Shown here in pieces: positions 38,751 to 53,110 of a stretch of DNA of 64,000 nucleotides. How positions within the stretch are numbered: position 1 is the first letter of the stretch; every line of letters starts with the position of its first letter. This stretch comes from Sipunculus nudus (lineage: Eukaryota; Annelida; Sipuncula; Golfingiida; Sipunculidae). The translations under genes were made by a program, and so were the position numbers. The stretch covers positions 23,893,839-23,957,838 of the forward strand of contig CM049316.1 of the NCBI GenBank assembly GCA_026874595.1, written 5' to 3'. The notes beneath the pieces are model-generated. The model saw only the letters and a list, made by a program, of their open reading frames with translations. It ran no database searches and was not told the origin of the DNA.

Positions 38751-40600
38751 CATGTGACCTTAGTTTCATAGCATTCAAACATTCTTAACACCAATATTTC
38801 TCGAGTTAAATACACCTTGATGCCAAACATGCATCCTTATAGTTATACTACCAAAGACACTTGTTATTTAGCGGAATTACTTTATGACAAGCCTCTGTTA
38901 CGCGGAAAATTTCACAAATACCACGTGACTGGCAGTGAAACTCCAGTTGGACCCATTCCATAATAATACCACATTGAACTGTGATCATTAAAATATATCT
39001 GTTCATACATTATTTATTTTTTTACGCAACTGAGCTCACCTTCAACACTGCCCTTGTGAATGTAAGGGGGCACACCCGTAATTGTTTGAACTCTATATTA
39101 GTCTTGCGAATGCTGCATGTACAAACTCTTTTGCTTGACGGACAGCAACGGGAAGCCTATTTCACAATTCTGTACTTTGGTATATATGTCATGTGAATAA
39201 CCTATAGCCGATGTGATCATCTGTTACATCAACAAATATTACATATGTTTTTGCACAATTAGAACCAGCTGAAGTGAAGAGATTAGATAATGCAGGCGGA
39301 AAATAGCGTGATACTGACAGTTAAGATCGTTAACCGCGGGCGGCCCGGACAAGGAACCTCTTATGCAAATACTTTAAATAACTGAAAAACGACTGGGCGC
39401 GTATTTCTGGCAAGTGGACCTTGTATGTCGAGAAGTAAAACGCTCGGCATTCTCCGCGTATGAACCCGGGTCCGATCTATGCGGTTGATTATCACAACGA
39501 GAGGGGGTTGTTGTGGCCCTTTCAACATGTTCAAGGCCGGTGGTCTTCTCCGGTTTCATCCGTCTTCAGACACTATCGAACGCTATCACCTGAGCCATGG
39601 AGAGGTGACTTTGATTAGTTTATCAATTTGTACAATCAATGTACCAAAATACCCCGATGTCAGCACTAGATAGTAGACGGTAAAATATAGCAACCTGCAT
39701 ATACAATCAGATCAGCTGAAAAAAAGTGAATAAATTTAGGTCAATCAATTATGCAAGTGTGTAGAATTAGATAAAAAGAATAAAAAGCATAGATTTACCT
39801 GGTTTCTGATACTTCCGGAAATATAGAGGCTAGAAACACATTAATAGTTAATTGAAAAAATATGACGCCGGCGGCTGGAGTGCTGTGCAGACTGCCTGCC
39901 GGCGTTAGGGGTCTGCGGAACAGACGCAGCACGGGGAGACTCAGCTGAAACATGCACGGCTAGCTATGTGGGCTGAATGCACGGCTATGTATAGTGATTA
40001 TCAAAGCATACTTATCATCAACAAAATTAAAGAGGACACGGCACCCCATGTGTCTTAATCTACGGAATTTCTCCCTGACCGAGCAGGGCCACCCAAAGAG
40101 CTAATCCAACGCGTTTCCTCTGTGGTTTCCTCAGAGAGTACGGAGTAAGCACCAGCAAAACGTTTAAAGGGATCAGTTAGATAACGATACCATCACCATG
40201 GCAACGGATCTTAGCTTGCTGTGAGGTAGATGGATCAGAAAAGACGGCAGCACCGTTACAGCACAGATAACCGATCGGACACTAGACTGCTGTTCCAGCC
40301 TTAATGGAACAATTTGTAATTATGTCGGAGTCTTGCGTTGCAAGCCGAATTGAAGCTCATTGTATGACCTCGTGTAACATTTATACGAAATTACGGAAGC
40401 CTGTTCAAACAACCATGCCACAAAACATCTGCAAATATGCTATAAGATTTAAGCTTAATCAAGTTTAATTTAAATTAGCTATATTTATTTCGTTTACTTT
40501 ATATACGAAGCTGTGAAATTTTGGATAAGTGGACCTTAGAACCAGGCTTAAAGTGCTTTATCCCTGATTTAGAAACAGGAATAAACCAGAAATACGCATT
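36240..40600. other. Unassigned CpG-rich intergenic DNA
   Basis: I count about 44 CpG in 36001-37020. Apart from the (TA)n tract at 38710-38747 I see no gene. The frames at 36295-37163 and 37383-37720 are short and look non-coding. A stretch near 36828-36900 has a B-box-like GGTTCAAACC on the minus strand but does not fold as a tRNA. Confidence 0.5.
38710..38747. repeat. (TA)n microsatellite
   Basis: Perfect TA dinucleotide repeat. Confidence 0.95.
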
Positions 40601-40611
40601 CTAATGAATAC

Positions 40612-40837
40612 AAGCCTCCGCTATTCACTTATTCGGCAATATACACAGTTTCATTTATGTGTTTGCGAAAATTTGTCAATATTCCTTGATGACATTCCTG
40701 GAACCGGATCATGTGCCAGATCCACACCAAAATCTAATCATTTCTTCATTGGCACCTTCCCGAAATATCATGAAAATTTCCTGAGATTCCGTTCATGATT
40801 GCGTTTTTGTGAGTTATGTTGTGGACAAACACACACG
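40612..40837 (+). repeat. Dispersed repeat, copy 1, with CCGTTCATGATTGCGT tail
   Basis: It aligns with 47639-47855: TATTCACTTATTCGG, CCTTGATGAC, GATCCACACCAAAATCT, TTCTTCATTGG, GAGATTCCGTTC and an AC-rich end. The end resembles a widespread invertebrate repeat in which an 'aaatttc...ccgttcat' block precedes a GACA/ACA run. Confidence 0.75.
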
Positions 40838-41639
40838 ACACGAACGGGAAAGAACGCATGCATCCACTGCTGACTGAGATAATAAGATCCCATCTTTGTA
40901 AGCGTGACATGTGAACATCTGCAGTGCCGTAACAATGTCATGACGGTCGTCTTTTTTACCTCACAGTTTGGTTATAACAAAAGATCGTGAATTGTCACGC
41001 ATGACTGCTTGCACAGATGAAAATAACCTAATGTCGAGGGTGTACTGAACCAGATCGTGAATATGCGCTGAATAACAAGTATTTTCACACCATCTTGGAT
41101 ATATTTGCGAACTTAATGAATATAATCATGGGTAAAGGTAATGATGTTCATTCTGAGTTAGGATGTCATTTGGTGCGACCATTTTTTGGTGTCATTTATA
41201 ATACTACAACCTTATTTATAATTAACTGAAATCTTTAGTTTGTAGACATGTGCGGTCATGTTAGTCACGCTCATTTGTACAGAAAAGTGTGTACATACAT
41301 CAGAAATGTCATACATGATGCATAAGCATATAGAATATGCTATACTTCTCTCCGTGAGCCAAGCCTAATCAAGCTTTCAATAGAATGTTAAAACGCAACC
41401 TCCGGCAAAAGTACACATTCTTTTAAGTTTAAAACCTTTTTTAAATACCCCTTCTATACGGTTTTACCTGATACTCATCTATGTGTGGTTTTAATACAGA
41501 GATACCCTTTTTTCATGCTATTTTTTAGCGAAGACTCATGCAATCAGTAGATATACTAGTAATTGATTGTTTCCATATAAAGTGAAGTCAGTTAAGCTTA
41601 AATAATCTTGTGGAAATACACCTGGTTTGTTAAATACGT

Positions 41640-41800
41640 CACCTACCCCCATGCTGTTATGTCATTTGTATTTGATGTGTCTCGTGTATTAAATTGTAAC
41701 AGGACCTCGTTGAAAAACAGCAATTGCTGAATGAGCAATCCTGTTGAAATAATAATAATCACAAAAATAATTATAATGATAAGAATAATAAATGATCAGT
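41640..41800 (+). mobile_element. Possible 3' tail of a CR1/L2-type LINE
   Basis: GGACCTCGTTGAAAAACAGC followed by AATGAGCAATCCTGTTGAAA and an AATAAT-type tail resembles the 3' ends of chicken-repeat-like LINEs, where a CTTGTTGAAAA block precedes a short tandem tail. No reverse transcriptase is attached here. Confidence 0.35.
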
Positions 41801-42038
41801 CGGCAAAATGTGAACTCTTAACATTTTTCCTGTAGCTAAGGCGAGATTTTATCGAAAAAAAAAGCCAAGCATTTCATGTTAATATGCGAGCATCAACTAT
41901 CGTCCCAAAAGAAGAATGCAAGTCCCGCAGAAGTGAGAGAGGTCTGGTCAGATTGGCGAATGTAATGTAGGTACGGAGTTCGAAATCTTTCACCTGTTAC
42001 TCGACATTTTCTGCATAACCAAGTCTACAATAGATTCG

Positions 42039-42060
42039 TCTGTCTGTCTGTCTGTCTGTG
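42039..42060 (+). repeat. (TCTG)n microsatellite
   Basis: Five perfect TCTG units followed by a TG and a CT-rich stretch. Confidence 0.9.
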
Positions 42061-42794
42061 TCTCTCTCCCTTTCTGTCATATGCAGACACATGGTAATGC
42101 GGTTTTCGTCAACAAGGCCTCTGTGAATAACACGTAACGCACTTTAAGTAAGCTGAACAAGAAGTACAGGTGAGCAGTTCAATACATTTATAAATGAATG
42201 GTCATTGAATAATTCATTCGGGCTCTAATTCATCACTTTTCTATTGACCGATAGTTCCAATTCATATGTACGGACACCCATCTGTTCATGCGACGAAATT
42301 ATTCTAATCACGTTGGGTGCTCTTCCTTTCAGATGCCAGCTGGGGCGCTTGTCGCAAGCTGGGTCTGCATGAAAGGGATGGGACCTGCGTGTCGTGCCAT
42401 AGGGGCCTACCGGTCACACTGCCTTATGTTCTGTAAATAACTGGCCCATTTCCTAGTATAATATGAAAGAGCTGAATTCCTTCAGGCTGAGTCATGTCCC
42501 GATAAGACTTAAGAGCATGAGAACAAACCAAGAACTCAAATTCTCATGCGGCTGAACACCAAATGCAGTCGTTCCGAATCTCTGCTCAAATAACCGCAGT
42601 TTTGTACAGCAAGAATCTCCGATTTTCTTCACCAGGGCTCGCACAATACAATATATACTCAGCAGATTAAGTTTATCTGCATGGAGAATTTTAATTATTT
42701 TACAGCATTTTATTTCAGTTAATTAATGAAACGTGTATTATTATACTTCGGCTCATCTATACTTGAGATCTTCCCGTCCAACTTTTCAAAACTT

Positions 42795-42875
42795 GTCCTG
42801 TTGACGGACGTCCGGCCAGACGGACGACGGACAGTCGCTATATATAGCTTAGATGACACAGCTGAGCCAATAAAT
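42795..42875 (+). repeat. Terminal fragment of the GACG repeat family
   Basis: A GACGGAC-rich segment followed by TATATAGCTTAGATGACA and CAGCTGAGCC matches the end of the intronic family at 24170-24270. Confidence 0.6.
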
Positions 42876-42879
42876 CTTT

Positions 42880-44940
42880 TACACGAGCATGCGCATCAAG
42901 CGTAATGTCGTGTTCTGTTTCGGTCGAATGAACCAGCATCGCCAGTTTTGTCAAGTGAAATCTGTTATATATACCGTCAGTTATATAAAGTCAATCATAT
43001 ATAGCAGAAACCACATAGCGGGTATCATTTTTTAAGATAAAGTAATTCATCTGGAATATAACAAAATATGTTCTTTTTCGTTGATATAACGGACCCGAAC
43101 ACTTAATGTCAGTATTCGCCGACAGGTGTCGCTGGTGGATTGGCAAAAGTCTATTAATCAATTTATTTACTTTCATCCTCGATCATTGGAAACTGCTACC
43201 TGAAGACAAGTGATGCCCTAGCTTAAATTATATTTCTCTCATCCTCGGTACATGTTGGCGTGGAAATAATCCATGCACTTGCGAACGATTTAATTTTCTT
43301 TCATGGTGCAGTCTATATCACATGTAATGTTTATACAGCATTCCCTATACAATTAAGACTGTGATAAAATTAGAACAAGGAGTTAAGATAAATATTCCAT
43401 AACAGTGAAAATAATGAATTATTATACATAAAAAAAAACAAATTTTCTTGAGTTTAAGGATACTTTATAGCATCCGCACACTGTCAGCTGTCACATGGGT
43501 TATTCACAACATCAGAATACCGGAGACTTGCCTTCACTCTATCAAAGGTTTGGTTACTAAGTCCTCCAGCCATGAATCGGGGTGCCAGGAAAATATCGCT
43601 CCTCGCTCAAGCTAAACGCGTATATCAATTTAAGGGTATGGTCGATTATCATCCATCATGACGATGACTAAAGGGCAGATACAGAGATTTTAAATAAATG
43701 TCAAGGCCAAGATCCCAATCTGGACCAAACAGGTCCCGACGCGCGTTCAATCCGGCCTGCAGAGAATGGCTTTCTGTCCAATCAGATCAAGGTTATGGCT
43801 ATACCCATATACCTGACCAAGCTCAGGACTTTTATCTACATGCGTAATTCATGCTGGCTGATGTTTTAATTTTTTTTATATAAATTATTTTGATGCATAT
43901 AGTATATGTAGGTAATTCCATGTTGCAGGATACTTTAATTTTAATGTGTCAATGCTGTATTAAAAACGTTTACCTGAAAAATATTTATACTTTTCAAATG
44001 AATTTAGCTTGAACTAGCATTTAAATTTCCTATAATGTAATCAAAAGAATATGCTGAAGACAATATTCAGTTTTTATCCATTCAGTCTTAATCAATATTA
44101 AAGATGGACCAGGTCCCGTTAGGGATTTGAACTGGACCAATAAGCGATTGGGATGTATGGGCCTTAACATATATAATTATATATCATTACAATTTTTATA
44201 TGTATATTACATCTTTGCTTAAATTATCTACTGCAAGACTAGAAGGACATCTGCGTTACCGGTGTAATTTTCATAAAATAAAACATTAAAGATTATATCA
44301 TGATGAAACCTGATAACAGATGGATTTTAAAGGTATACAGATATCCATATATTTTAAGTACATAAAAAGAAACTGATATGCATGAAACAAATGTGCGAAG
44401 TACCGTATCTAACACCACTTGTACACAACTGTTCCAGACAGATCAATAATATCAGATCCTACCGTAAAGACTTAAATAATTTTTACTAGTTATGTTAACC
44501 TCCGGTATTCTGAAATCGATTTCAGATTAACTCGGGAGTTGTCTGCATGCACTTAATATCAGCTTACCCATGCATTGTTCAAATTACCCCCTCCCTGATT
44601 TAACTAAATTATCAATTATAACACTTAATAAAAGCTATCATATATATAATAAAATAATATAATGTAACCCATGTTACATATTTTATCGTGAAAGATACGA
44701 GATTAAAAGATGGAATCAATCGATGAAAAATAAAGTTGTCGCAAAATTTTGACTATATATATATATTGTAAATTACATTTACGTTGAATCACAAACTTAA
44801 GCAAAGCCTATGACATTTTTAATGCAAACATAAGACATACAAAGATTCATACTAATTTGAGAATTGAGAAAGAGAGAAAATACATGTATATGAATTCTGA
44901 ATCTGATTAATTCTGCTTCATGAATGCTTCAAGAATCTTC
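42880..44940. other. No recognisable feature
   Basis: AT-rich sequence with short random frames. I found no repeat relative, RNA gene or coding exon here. Confidence 0.5.
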
Positions 44941-44946
44941 GTCTTT

Positions 44947-45110
44947 GATGTATATATACAGTGAAACCGGTGTAATCCGACCACCAGTGAGACTGGCCAG
45001 AAATGGTTTTAATTCACAGGTGGTCTTATTAGACAGGTCAGTTACATCCAATCTGAATGCATTCGATTCTTTCAAGGGTGGTCATAACCGACAGATTGTT
45101 TTTCAGAAGA
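44947..45110 (+). mobile_element. Pogo-like element, single end
   Basis: TACAGTGAAACCGGTGTAAT followed by CCGACCACC and two later GGTGGTC motifs resembles a pogo/Tigger end at a TA site. No opposite end was found. Confidence 0.45.
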
Positions 45111-45532
45111 GTTTTATTGTATGCCTTCCTCAAGGGATTATTACGGCATAATTTTTTTTCAACCTTTTGAATAACAAGTTTCTTTAGCTTTTATGATCAT
45201 GCGCTCACAGGCATTAACTGGAAATATATTTTTTTTTTACCCAACTTTCATTAATATACTTAGTTTACTGTTTGTTTGACTTAATTATCTCATAACCGTG
45301 CATATTTTTATTATACAACAGGCATATTGTGTTTTGATTCTAAGGTTATAATGATCTAATGTTCATAATTTGTTTATTGAGTGAACAAAGATTAAATAGG
45401 TTAATTGGGATTATATTGGGATTATAAGAATAGTTTCGGTATAAATACTTATATACCGATTTCGAAGGGCTAATTCAAAATTCTACGACTCAAATATGAA
45501 CACTTAACGTAACAGTGTATGGAGGGCCGCAC

Positions 45533-45579
45533 CATAAGGCTCGGTGAAGATGCAAATATTTTCGTCTTTTTTAACAACG
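45533..45579 (+). repeat. Short dispersed repeat with an octamer motif, copy 1
   Basis: ATAAGGC, then GATGCAAATATTTTCGTC and TTTTTAACAACG, match 63280-63325 nearly base for base. The octamer ATGCAAAT (45550-45557) is identical in both copies. Confidence 0.7.
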
Positions 45580-46132
45580 GGTTACTGGATGATAGCCAAC
45601 TTGTTTTCGACACCGGAGCTGACCTGTGACCATAGAGATAAAGTTACACTTTGAGGTCACATGTATTCTTTCGCGTTAATTCATCACACGTAGACCAAAG
45701 TTTAGATTACCAGATATTTACCACATTAATTTTATTGGGGCAATATGTACGATGGCCGTTGCTGTGCGTTCCCACGTATGGCTTGTGTCACGACTCCAGT
45801 AAAAGCTTACCAGCCTACCGAGTCTTGTATTCACGGCCATGTGCCTCTATTCTAAGATGAGCTACTTATATTCCTTTTCATAATTCGAGATTTGACCAAA
45901 TGTAATCTCACACTTTCCATAACTAGTTTGGTGGGGGAGGATCTTTAAGTAGTTAACAAGGACAGTGGAGCCAACCAAAAGTGTCAGTCCCAGTTTGGTG
46001 TCAGTTTCTGAAAGAAATGCTATCAAAAGATGTAAAATGAATTTTTGACATTACAACTATACCCGTGAAAGGCTACTACCTCTACCGGCAAGGCGGCATG
46101 CATGTTTTCTATGTGTTGCTCCTGTATTCCAT

Positions 46133-46300
46133 GCGGAACCGGTAAAAATAGCTACATGTACAGCGATTCGTTTTGCCGGATACGCATTCCGTATGCATGC
46201 CGGTTCCGCGCATAAGGAATCTCACCTTATTTATTTAGTCAATACCGATTTTATCTGTATTCGGAATTACGCATGCCGCATTCCGTACAAAAGGAATCTT
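46133..46300. repeat. Small inverted and direct repeats around CCGGTTCCGC
   Basis: GCGGAACCGG (46133-46142) is exactly inverted at 46200-46209. The segment with ATTCCGTATGCATGCC and AAGGAATCTCA recurs degenerately about 85 bp later. No function is assigned. Confidence 0.45.
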
Positions 46301-46534
46301 AGCTTAACACGTCAAAATCCATGCATCTTTAAGACACTGATCGTTCTCTGCATGTCGATCTGCAACATCCTATGATAACCCCATTGTACTCAAGTTTGCA
46401 TGAAATGACTAAGTAATCTTATCACAATGTCTAATTTTTATCTTTACCCATTTAGGACTCTCACACATGACATACATTTTCTTACGTTTCCAGTCATCTA
46501 TGGACTAAATTAAACGCTGTCACGTATATTATTG

Positions 46535-46965
46535 TTTCTTTATATTATTGTTTCTTTTACCTAACGCATTGTGACTGAGATACATCTGTTCAAATATGTA
46601 AATAGCTGTTGCTGTACAATGCAGCATTGAAAAGTATTCCCAGACACACGGCGAAATAAGAGCGTGCAAAAAATACAGTATACAACTAAATCACTATATA
46701 TTAAAGAGACAGAGTACTTGGCCGGTTTATTTTACTTTACCTAACAAAATGTGATACGAGATGTTAGTTTAAACAAGTGCTCTGTTATACAACATTGTGA
46801 AGCACTTTTTACCGCAGTCAACCACCAGCGTGCTATATACACGCAGGATGCCACTATAACACTTTAATAATCAGGCTGGAAGTGTTACAACATGGCAAAG
46901 AACTTTTTGCCACATTGTCAATTAAGACTGGGCCATATTAATCCGCCACGAGTACTTGGCCGGGC
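46535..46965 (+). repeat. Degenerate tandem repeat (about 190-240 bp period)
   Basis: TTTACCTAAC, ATTGTGA/ATGTGA, CTGTTRTACAA and CATTGTGAA/CATTGAAA blocks recur in order at about 46556 and 46735. GAGTACTTGGCCGG occurs at about 46711 and 46950. Confidence 0.5.
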
Positions 46966-47638
46966 TTGAAGATGAGTAACGTGAGGAGAGAGTATTTTAG
47001 GATGATCGGCGCTAATTGTTATATAATACTCTTACCTGATTTGCAATCCATATTAACATACGCACAAAAACTGCCGATTGTGTCAACATATAATATAAGG
47101 ACGTTCCAACAGAGGCGGCACGAAATGAAGCATAAGAGTACATATATGTCTATATATTGATAAAGACAGTACAACAGATGTTCTGGGATGCGGGGCACAC
47201 GTGTGGGTACATGACGGATTATACTTAGGTACATGTATAATGAGGTTTTATACATTCACATAACGCGATACTTAGATGATTATTGCCGTAAACCCTACAC
47301 AAAGGGGCCATGCGGGTCTACAATACCGTGCACGTATGCGGGTCTGTGGCGGCTATGAAAATAAGGAATTATTCATATTAAAATTATCTTGCAAGTCCAG
47401 ACAAAGGAAGAATTATCAACCTTTCCTCTGTCTATGAGCTTTTTTTTTTATAACGTTTCACTCGTTTCATCAGTTTAATACAGATAAATGCGCGGTGGAA
47501 ATAAAACCAAAGATGCTTTCTTATACGTGTATATATAATATAAATATAGAACTAGAAATTTTCACTCTGAGGCATGCAATCCCCAACCATGTGCGAGAGT
47601 CCAAATATTGCGGAATAATCTCTAACCCTTTTTTTGCA

Positions 47639-47855
47639 TATTCACTTATTCGGCTAATATTCCTAGGTTTATTCGTGCATTGTGACTCTTCATTTGTGAA
47701 TATCCTTTGATGACGTTCCTGAATCCGATTTTGTTCCGGATCCACACCAAAATCTGATCAGTTCTTCATTGGTCTATTCCCAAAATGCTCTGAAAAATTT
47801 CACGAGATTCCGTTCGTGATTGCGTGAGTCAAGCAGTGAACAAACATACACACAC
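47639..47855 (+). repeat. Dispersed repeat, copy 2
   Basis: Same-orientation copy of 40612-40837. The GGATCCACACCAAAATCTGA and GAGATTCCGTTCGTGATTGC blocks are the best conserved parts. Confidence 0.75.
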
Positions 47856-47899
47856 ATGTATACAAACATTCGGACGGGGATTTACACGAACTGAGTTCA

Positions 47900-49187
47900 C
47901 CTTTACCAGATAAACAAACACTTGGTAGAGACTCAGGATAGTATATGGATAACTAAATGTCATGCAGGCCATGACTGTTGAAACAGAGAAGCACCCTTTT
48001 GCGTGGGTTGCGGGGAACTTGTTTGGAAAATGAGACCTGGTCCCACTGCCCGCGTTTTGTTTTTAGTCGGGTCGAATTTCCAGTGCCGGCATCTTGAAAT
48101 TCAGGCGGCGCATCACTATAATTGGTTAATTAATTCCGACGAAATTCGGATCGCACAAAATCGGATGAGTATGACATGTCGGATTTTGCACGAATTTCTT
48201 AGGGCAAAATGAGCCGAATTCAACACCTGCAAGTCGTATGGATCACCAGCATACAAACAACCAAATCGGAACTGACATAGTTTAGATCCCGACTAATCCG
48301 ATTTTCCGGAAATGCTACCGATTTCCTGAATATCGGGCAGTGGGATAAACTCGCCCGCAAAACATCATATACGTTTAAATATAAGTAGATAAAACAGATA
48401 AAAGGGTTAAAGCATGAAATAAATGTAAAATAGCGGAGTATATTTGGCAGCTAAGATCAAAAATATATTTAATAAACTAGTTGCCAGCTTACACTGTAAC
48501 TATTTTGAAGGTCTCGGAATTCTCTTGAAGGCGGACGTGAATGTGTTGCCAACTTCCGGGTTTATTCCGTGCTTATATGCTGTGGGGGTAAAACGTCGAA
48601 GCATTTCACAATCACGTGACATTAAACCGAGATATGTTTGAAATAATATTTCATTCTTTCAATCTAATGGTACTTAGCAATGCATGTCAAATAGTAAAAG
48701 TAAATTGATATGTTAATAGTCCTGTTGTCAAACATGCATATATATTCATACACACCTGCATATGTGATACCGAATACGTTCAAATTTAACATCATATATT
48801 TAACGCTTATTCAGGGACATCAACTTTATTCCTGTGACAACCTAAGACATGCAAAACGAATCACTAAATGGTGCAATATGATACATTTGGCCCCCCTCCC
48901 CCCCAACACAAACACCTCTTTGGCAAGGGGGATGGTCAATGTAATTATCCCCCCACTATTCTGGAAATAATATTTATATACTGATAATGAAATATATCAA
49001 TAAATATAATAATTGGTTTAGTTCCATTTATGAGCTTACCGTAAAATATTTTATCTAAACCTGGTTTAGAATTAACTTATACTGGAAACATAATGCCATG
49101 TTTTCTAAAACCTTATGCTTGATTACAATATATGTGAAATATAATTAAGTATATATGTATGAAATGTGTCATACAGACGCTAAAATG

Positions 49188-49190
<3 letters not shown>
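47900..49190. other. No recognisable gene
   Basis: A moderately GC-rich segment at 48000-48350 contains short frames (for example 48003-48212) that match no family I know; the rest is AT-rich. I see no repeat relative elsewhere in the window. Confidence 0.45.
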
Positions 49191-49226
<36 letters not shown>

Positions 49227-49247
49227 TGTGCGAGTCCCCCCCCCCCC
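49191..49247. repeat. (TA)n tract followed by poly-C
   Basis: TA repeat to about 49222 and twelve C bases at 49236-49247. Confidence 0.95.
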
Positions 49248-49369
49248 GAAGATAAATATACGCCACTGGATATATCAAATATCAATATCAATGTTTTGTC
49301 TTCTGGGCTTTATAGAGTATATGCTTTTTAACTACACGAGTTGCCCTTTGCAACCTATGCACATATTTA

Positions 49370-49620
49370 TTACAGGCGTTCCGTCTCTTATCATTTGCCC
49401 TTCAACTTTGTCTGTTAAATATTGTCCGTGGCCATTATGTTCAGATGAACCTTATCCAAGGTTCTGGGGAATTCTGCACGCGGTGATGTTTTATGTTTTT
49501 CGTCCGAGAACATTATGTTATGTTAGATATTGTCCGTGGTCTTTTGTTTTCTGACATTCTGCATGTCTACGGACGTTATGTTTTGTGAGATGTTAATTCA
49601 TCTGTTGCATTTTGTCCATG
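49370..49620 (+). repeat. Degenerate tandem repeat with ATTGTCCGTGG motif
   Basis: TGTTARATATTGTCCGTGG occurs at about 49410 and 49525, with related TTATGTT and TTTTGTCCATGG text between and after. Period is roughly 115 bp. Confidence 0.5.
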
Positions 49621-50929
49621 GTTAGGCCTACTTGATTCCTTAAAGGTTTACAACGTATCAAAATATATAACGAGGGCTTATACCAAATACTGAATTTACA
49701 GAATCGTGCATTCAAAATTGGTCCGTTTATATCCTCATATATTTATAGTTTTCCATGGCCTTTTATGTGAACCATGAACCAATATACTGAGAGGTAATGG
49801 ATTACATTTTCACACTCACATGAACTTTCAGATGTAATTTTAAAACCAATAGGTCATAAACAATTCATGGAGTACCGACCAGAATTCAAGGATACATTTA
49901 TACTCATATTCAACAGCAGACCCGCCCATGAGGTGATCAATTTAGATATTTAACTTTAAGTATGCGTTTCCCACCGTTCTCACGAATATATAGTACATTA
50001 TATTTCAATCCATTGCATCTTAGTATGCACAATACTAACCTTCACCACTCTGACCTTATATGACACTTTTAGAAACATAGTTCCGTAAGGAAAACCTTTT
50101 CGCAACAGACTGCAAGCAAAATGCTTAACTATATTTTGTACAGCATATCGCCCCCTTGAGACAAAAAAGTGCCCCACCCCTCCCAAACCCCAAGCGGCTC
50201 CAAAGCCTCAGCGTTGACTGGCAGCTGCTATGCACGATCTGTCTGTCACTCACTGCACATGTAAATGTGATTGCTATGACAGCTCATGAATAGTTTTTTT
50301 TAATATGCACTTTTGCCGGTGTTTCAAAGGGTTTACAAACCAGGTTACCTCAAATAACCCCCCCCCCCTCCACCCCGATACAACACAAAAACGCGCACAT
50401 GCACACGTTCAATAAAGCGCATACTAAATATTATTCACTCAGTTTGAGGGATTCTCATAAGATGAACTGTCTACCTCAAATCCAGCGGAGTAAACACCAA
50501 AACCACATCACAGTATGATATGAAGCTGATTTTAATTAATTCCATACAGTGATACGGTGTAGTGCGCTGGCATGTGGAGGTTTCACTTTTACCAAAAGGG
50601 TGTCCTACCGTCATTAGTTGAATTCTTGTATCACTATATTATAATCCAATACATGCTTTGTTGGCTTATCTGAGATCCTGTCTAAATCAAAACCATCAGC
50701 TGGTAAAGCCTGCAAGTGTATTTCAGTGCAATTAGCTTATCTGATGCCAAAGCCTTCGTACCCACGTGACTACCCCCCCCCCCCCTCCGGGAGAACAGGT
50801 CCTCAGCCCCTGTTCCTGACCTACACCATACTGCAGTCCCTGAAAGGCCTGTCAGAGGCTGATACAGTTAAAAGGAAGTGTTGAATTGCTGAGAGCAGTT
50901 AAGTGCACCCTTAAGACGCATATAAGAGA

Positions 50930-51560
50930 AAATCCTTCATCCTAAGGCGCACCGCGAGCCTCACGTGAATAGCATCTCACGGGGCGCAGCTGTCAGTCAT
51001 AATAAGATACAGCGACACATGACTGTGTAACGACACAGATGTTACCAGGTTACATGCGCGTGGTCGCGTGCGGGGGATATGAGATACAACGCCTGCGTGC
51101 TGCGCATTTTTAACGTAATCTTATTATGTAACGCCGAGGTTTTGGAAACATGCAATATGGCCGCACTTACCAGAACGGGCGCTGGCCTTCCTCTGGTCAC
51201 AGAAACGCCATCGGTTAAACTATTGATCGCAGTCAGGCGGCAGCGCTGCCCGCAACACCCTTCTGGCCGGCTCGGAGCAAGGACCCAGCTCTCCAGCGGC
51301 CAATACAAAGCAGCTCCGATTTGTTGCCTTTTGGCTGTTTCAGATGAATAAACCACAGCGAGCAAACCTTAGAGCACCCAACCGTGCTGGCGTAATAATG
51401 TCCTCCTTGAAAGTGACCTCAAGCAATCCGTGTATTATCGCCTACACTAGCACAGCATATATCTACACGAGCTGGAATTTATGTAAGCAGTGCTGTATGC
51501 GGATGTTTTGAGAACGTAGAAGCAGTGTGTGCCGACCGCTCGCGGACACACCCGAGCATT
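50930..51560. promoter_or_regulatory. CpG- and GC-rich block, possible promoter or first exon
   Basis: This is the most GC-rich stretch of the window. On the minus strand a good donor, GTTCTG|GTAAGT, ends a possible exon at 51171, preceded by 65 open codons that lack an ATG start. On the plus strand a frame with ATGGCCGCACTT is open from about 51157 to 51351. A CCAAT box is at 51299-51303. I cannot tell direction or product, and no downstream exon was identified on either strand. Confidence 0.25.
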
Positions 51561-52552
51561 GCCGAGTATTTATGAGCTCCTCCATACAGCTTGTTCAAGC
51601 GATATGCTCTGCTGGTCGAACAGCAAGGCGAGTCTGTATCGATTAACTCGCAAATAATACCATGTTTTCCACAGGTTAACAAATCCTTTAAACTCACACT
51701 AAGCAGCAGGGTTTTATCTCTTTAGATTGCTCTGTTAGAGTGTTCATTTTGTAATAATATAGTTATTACTGGCCTGTACGTGGGCATTATATACGCTGAT
51801 GGGGAATTCGTAGATTTATTTTTGTAAAGTCTCTTCGGTTAGTGCGAAATGTATGAAAAATGACAATTTAACCCCACTTAAACTCGAAGGAAAAAGAAGT
51901 AGCAACTCTTAATGCTGTTTATATAGATGAATATTGGCATGCATTTCAGTTTTATTTTATGAATATTCATAAATTCTGCGTAACTGAAATCTATATTGCA
52001 ATACAATAAGCATCGTGAATACCACCATATGACTCATTGGCTTATGATGCTAAAAGAATAAACGACAGCTGTACAGAACAAAACATTTATTTAATATTAG
52101 TCACCTTTTTAGATATACATATATCAATATATACGTATTAACAGAAGTTACTTTCATGTACTGGCTGCGCATGTATGTTTAAAACCAATAGCCCTGACCC
52201 ATATGGTAAGGTAAAGATTTTACGACCGCTTAAAAATATTTTTTATCTGTATATAAATCCATCACTGTTCTTTAGTGTAAATGCTAAGCCATATGTGCTT
52301 ACCTAAAAAGATTATTCTCACCTCCGCATATTAATATAATTTGCATGCCTTTTAACGAAAATATACTTAAAGGACAACAACTAAATAGATATATTTTATA
52401 ATTAATTTACACGTTTTTAATTGAAAGTTTTTTTCATGAATTTCGACTGTATATGTTTGAACCTCAGAACCGCCCACCAAATGCCACACATTCAGAGAGC
52501 TATAGTGATACATAGAAACTGTATTATTTTGTTGTCTGTATTTATCTCTGTA

Positions 52553-53107
<555 letters not shown>

Positions 53108-53110
<3 letters not shown>

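Noticed and set aside
39440-39600. Second tRNA-like candidate around AACCCGGGTCCGATC
   Set aside because: No cloverleaf could be drawn by eye and no second copy was seen.
36928-50970. CACGTGA motifs (about 36930, 37271, 38921, 48613, 50763, 50962) as TFEB/CLEAR sites for a lysosomal gene
   Set aside because: A handful of CACGTG in 30 kb is close to chance expectation, and none is at a known start site.
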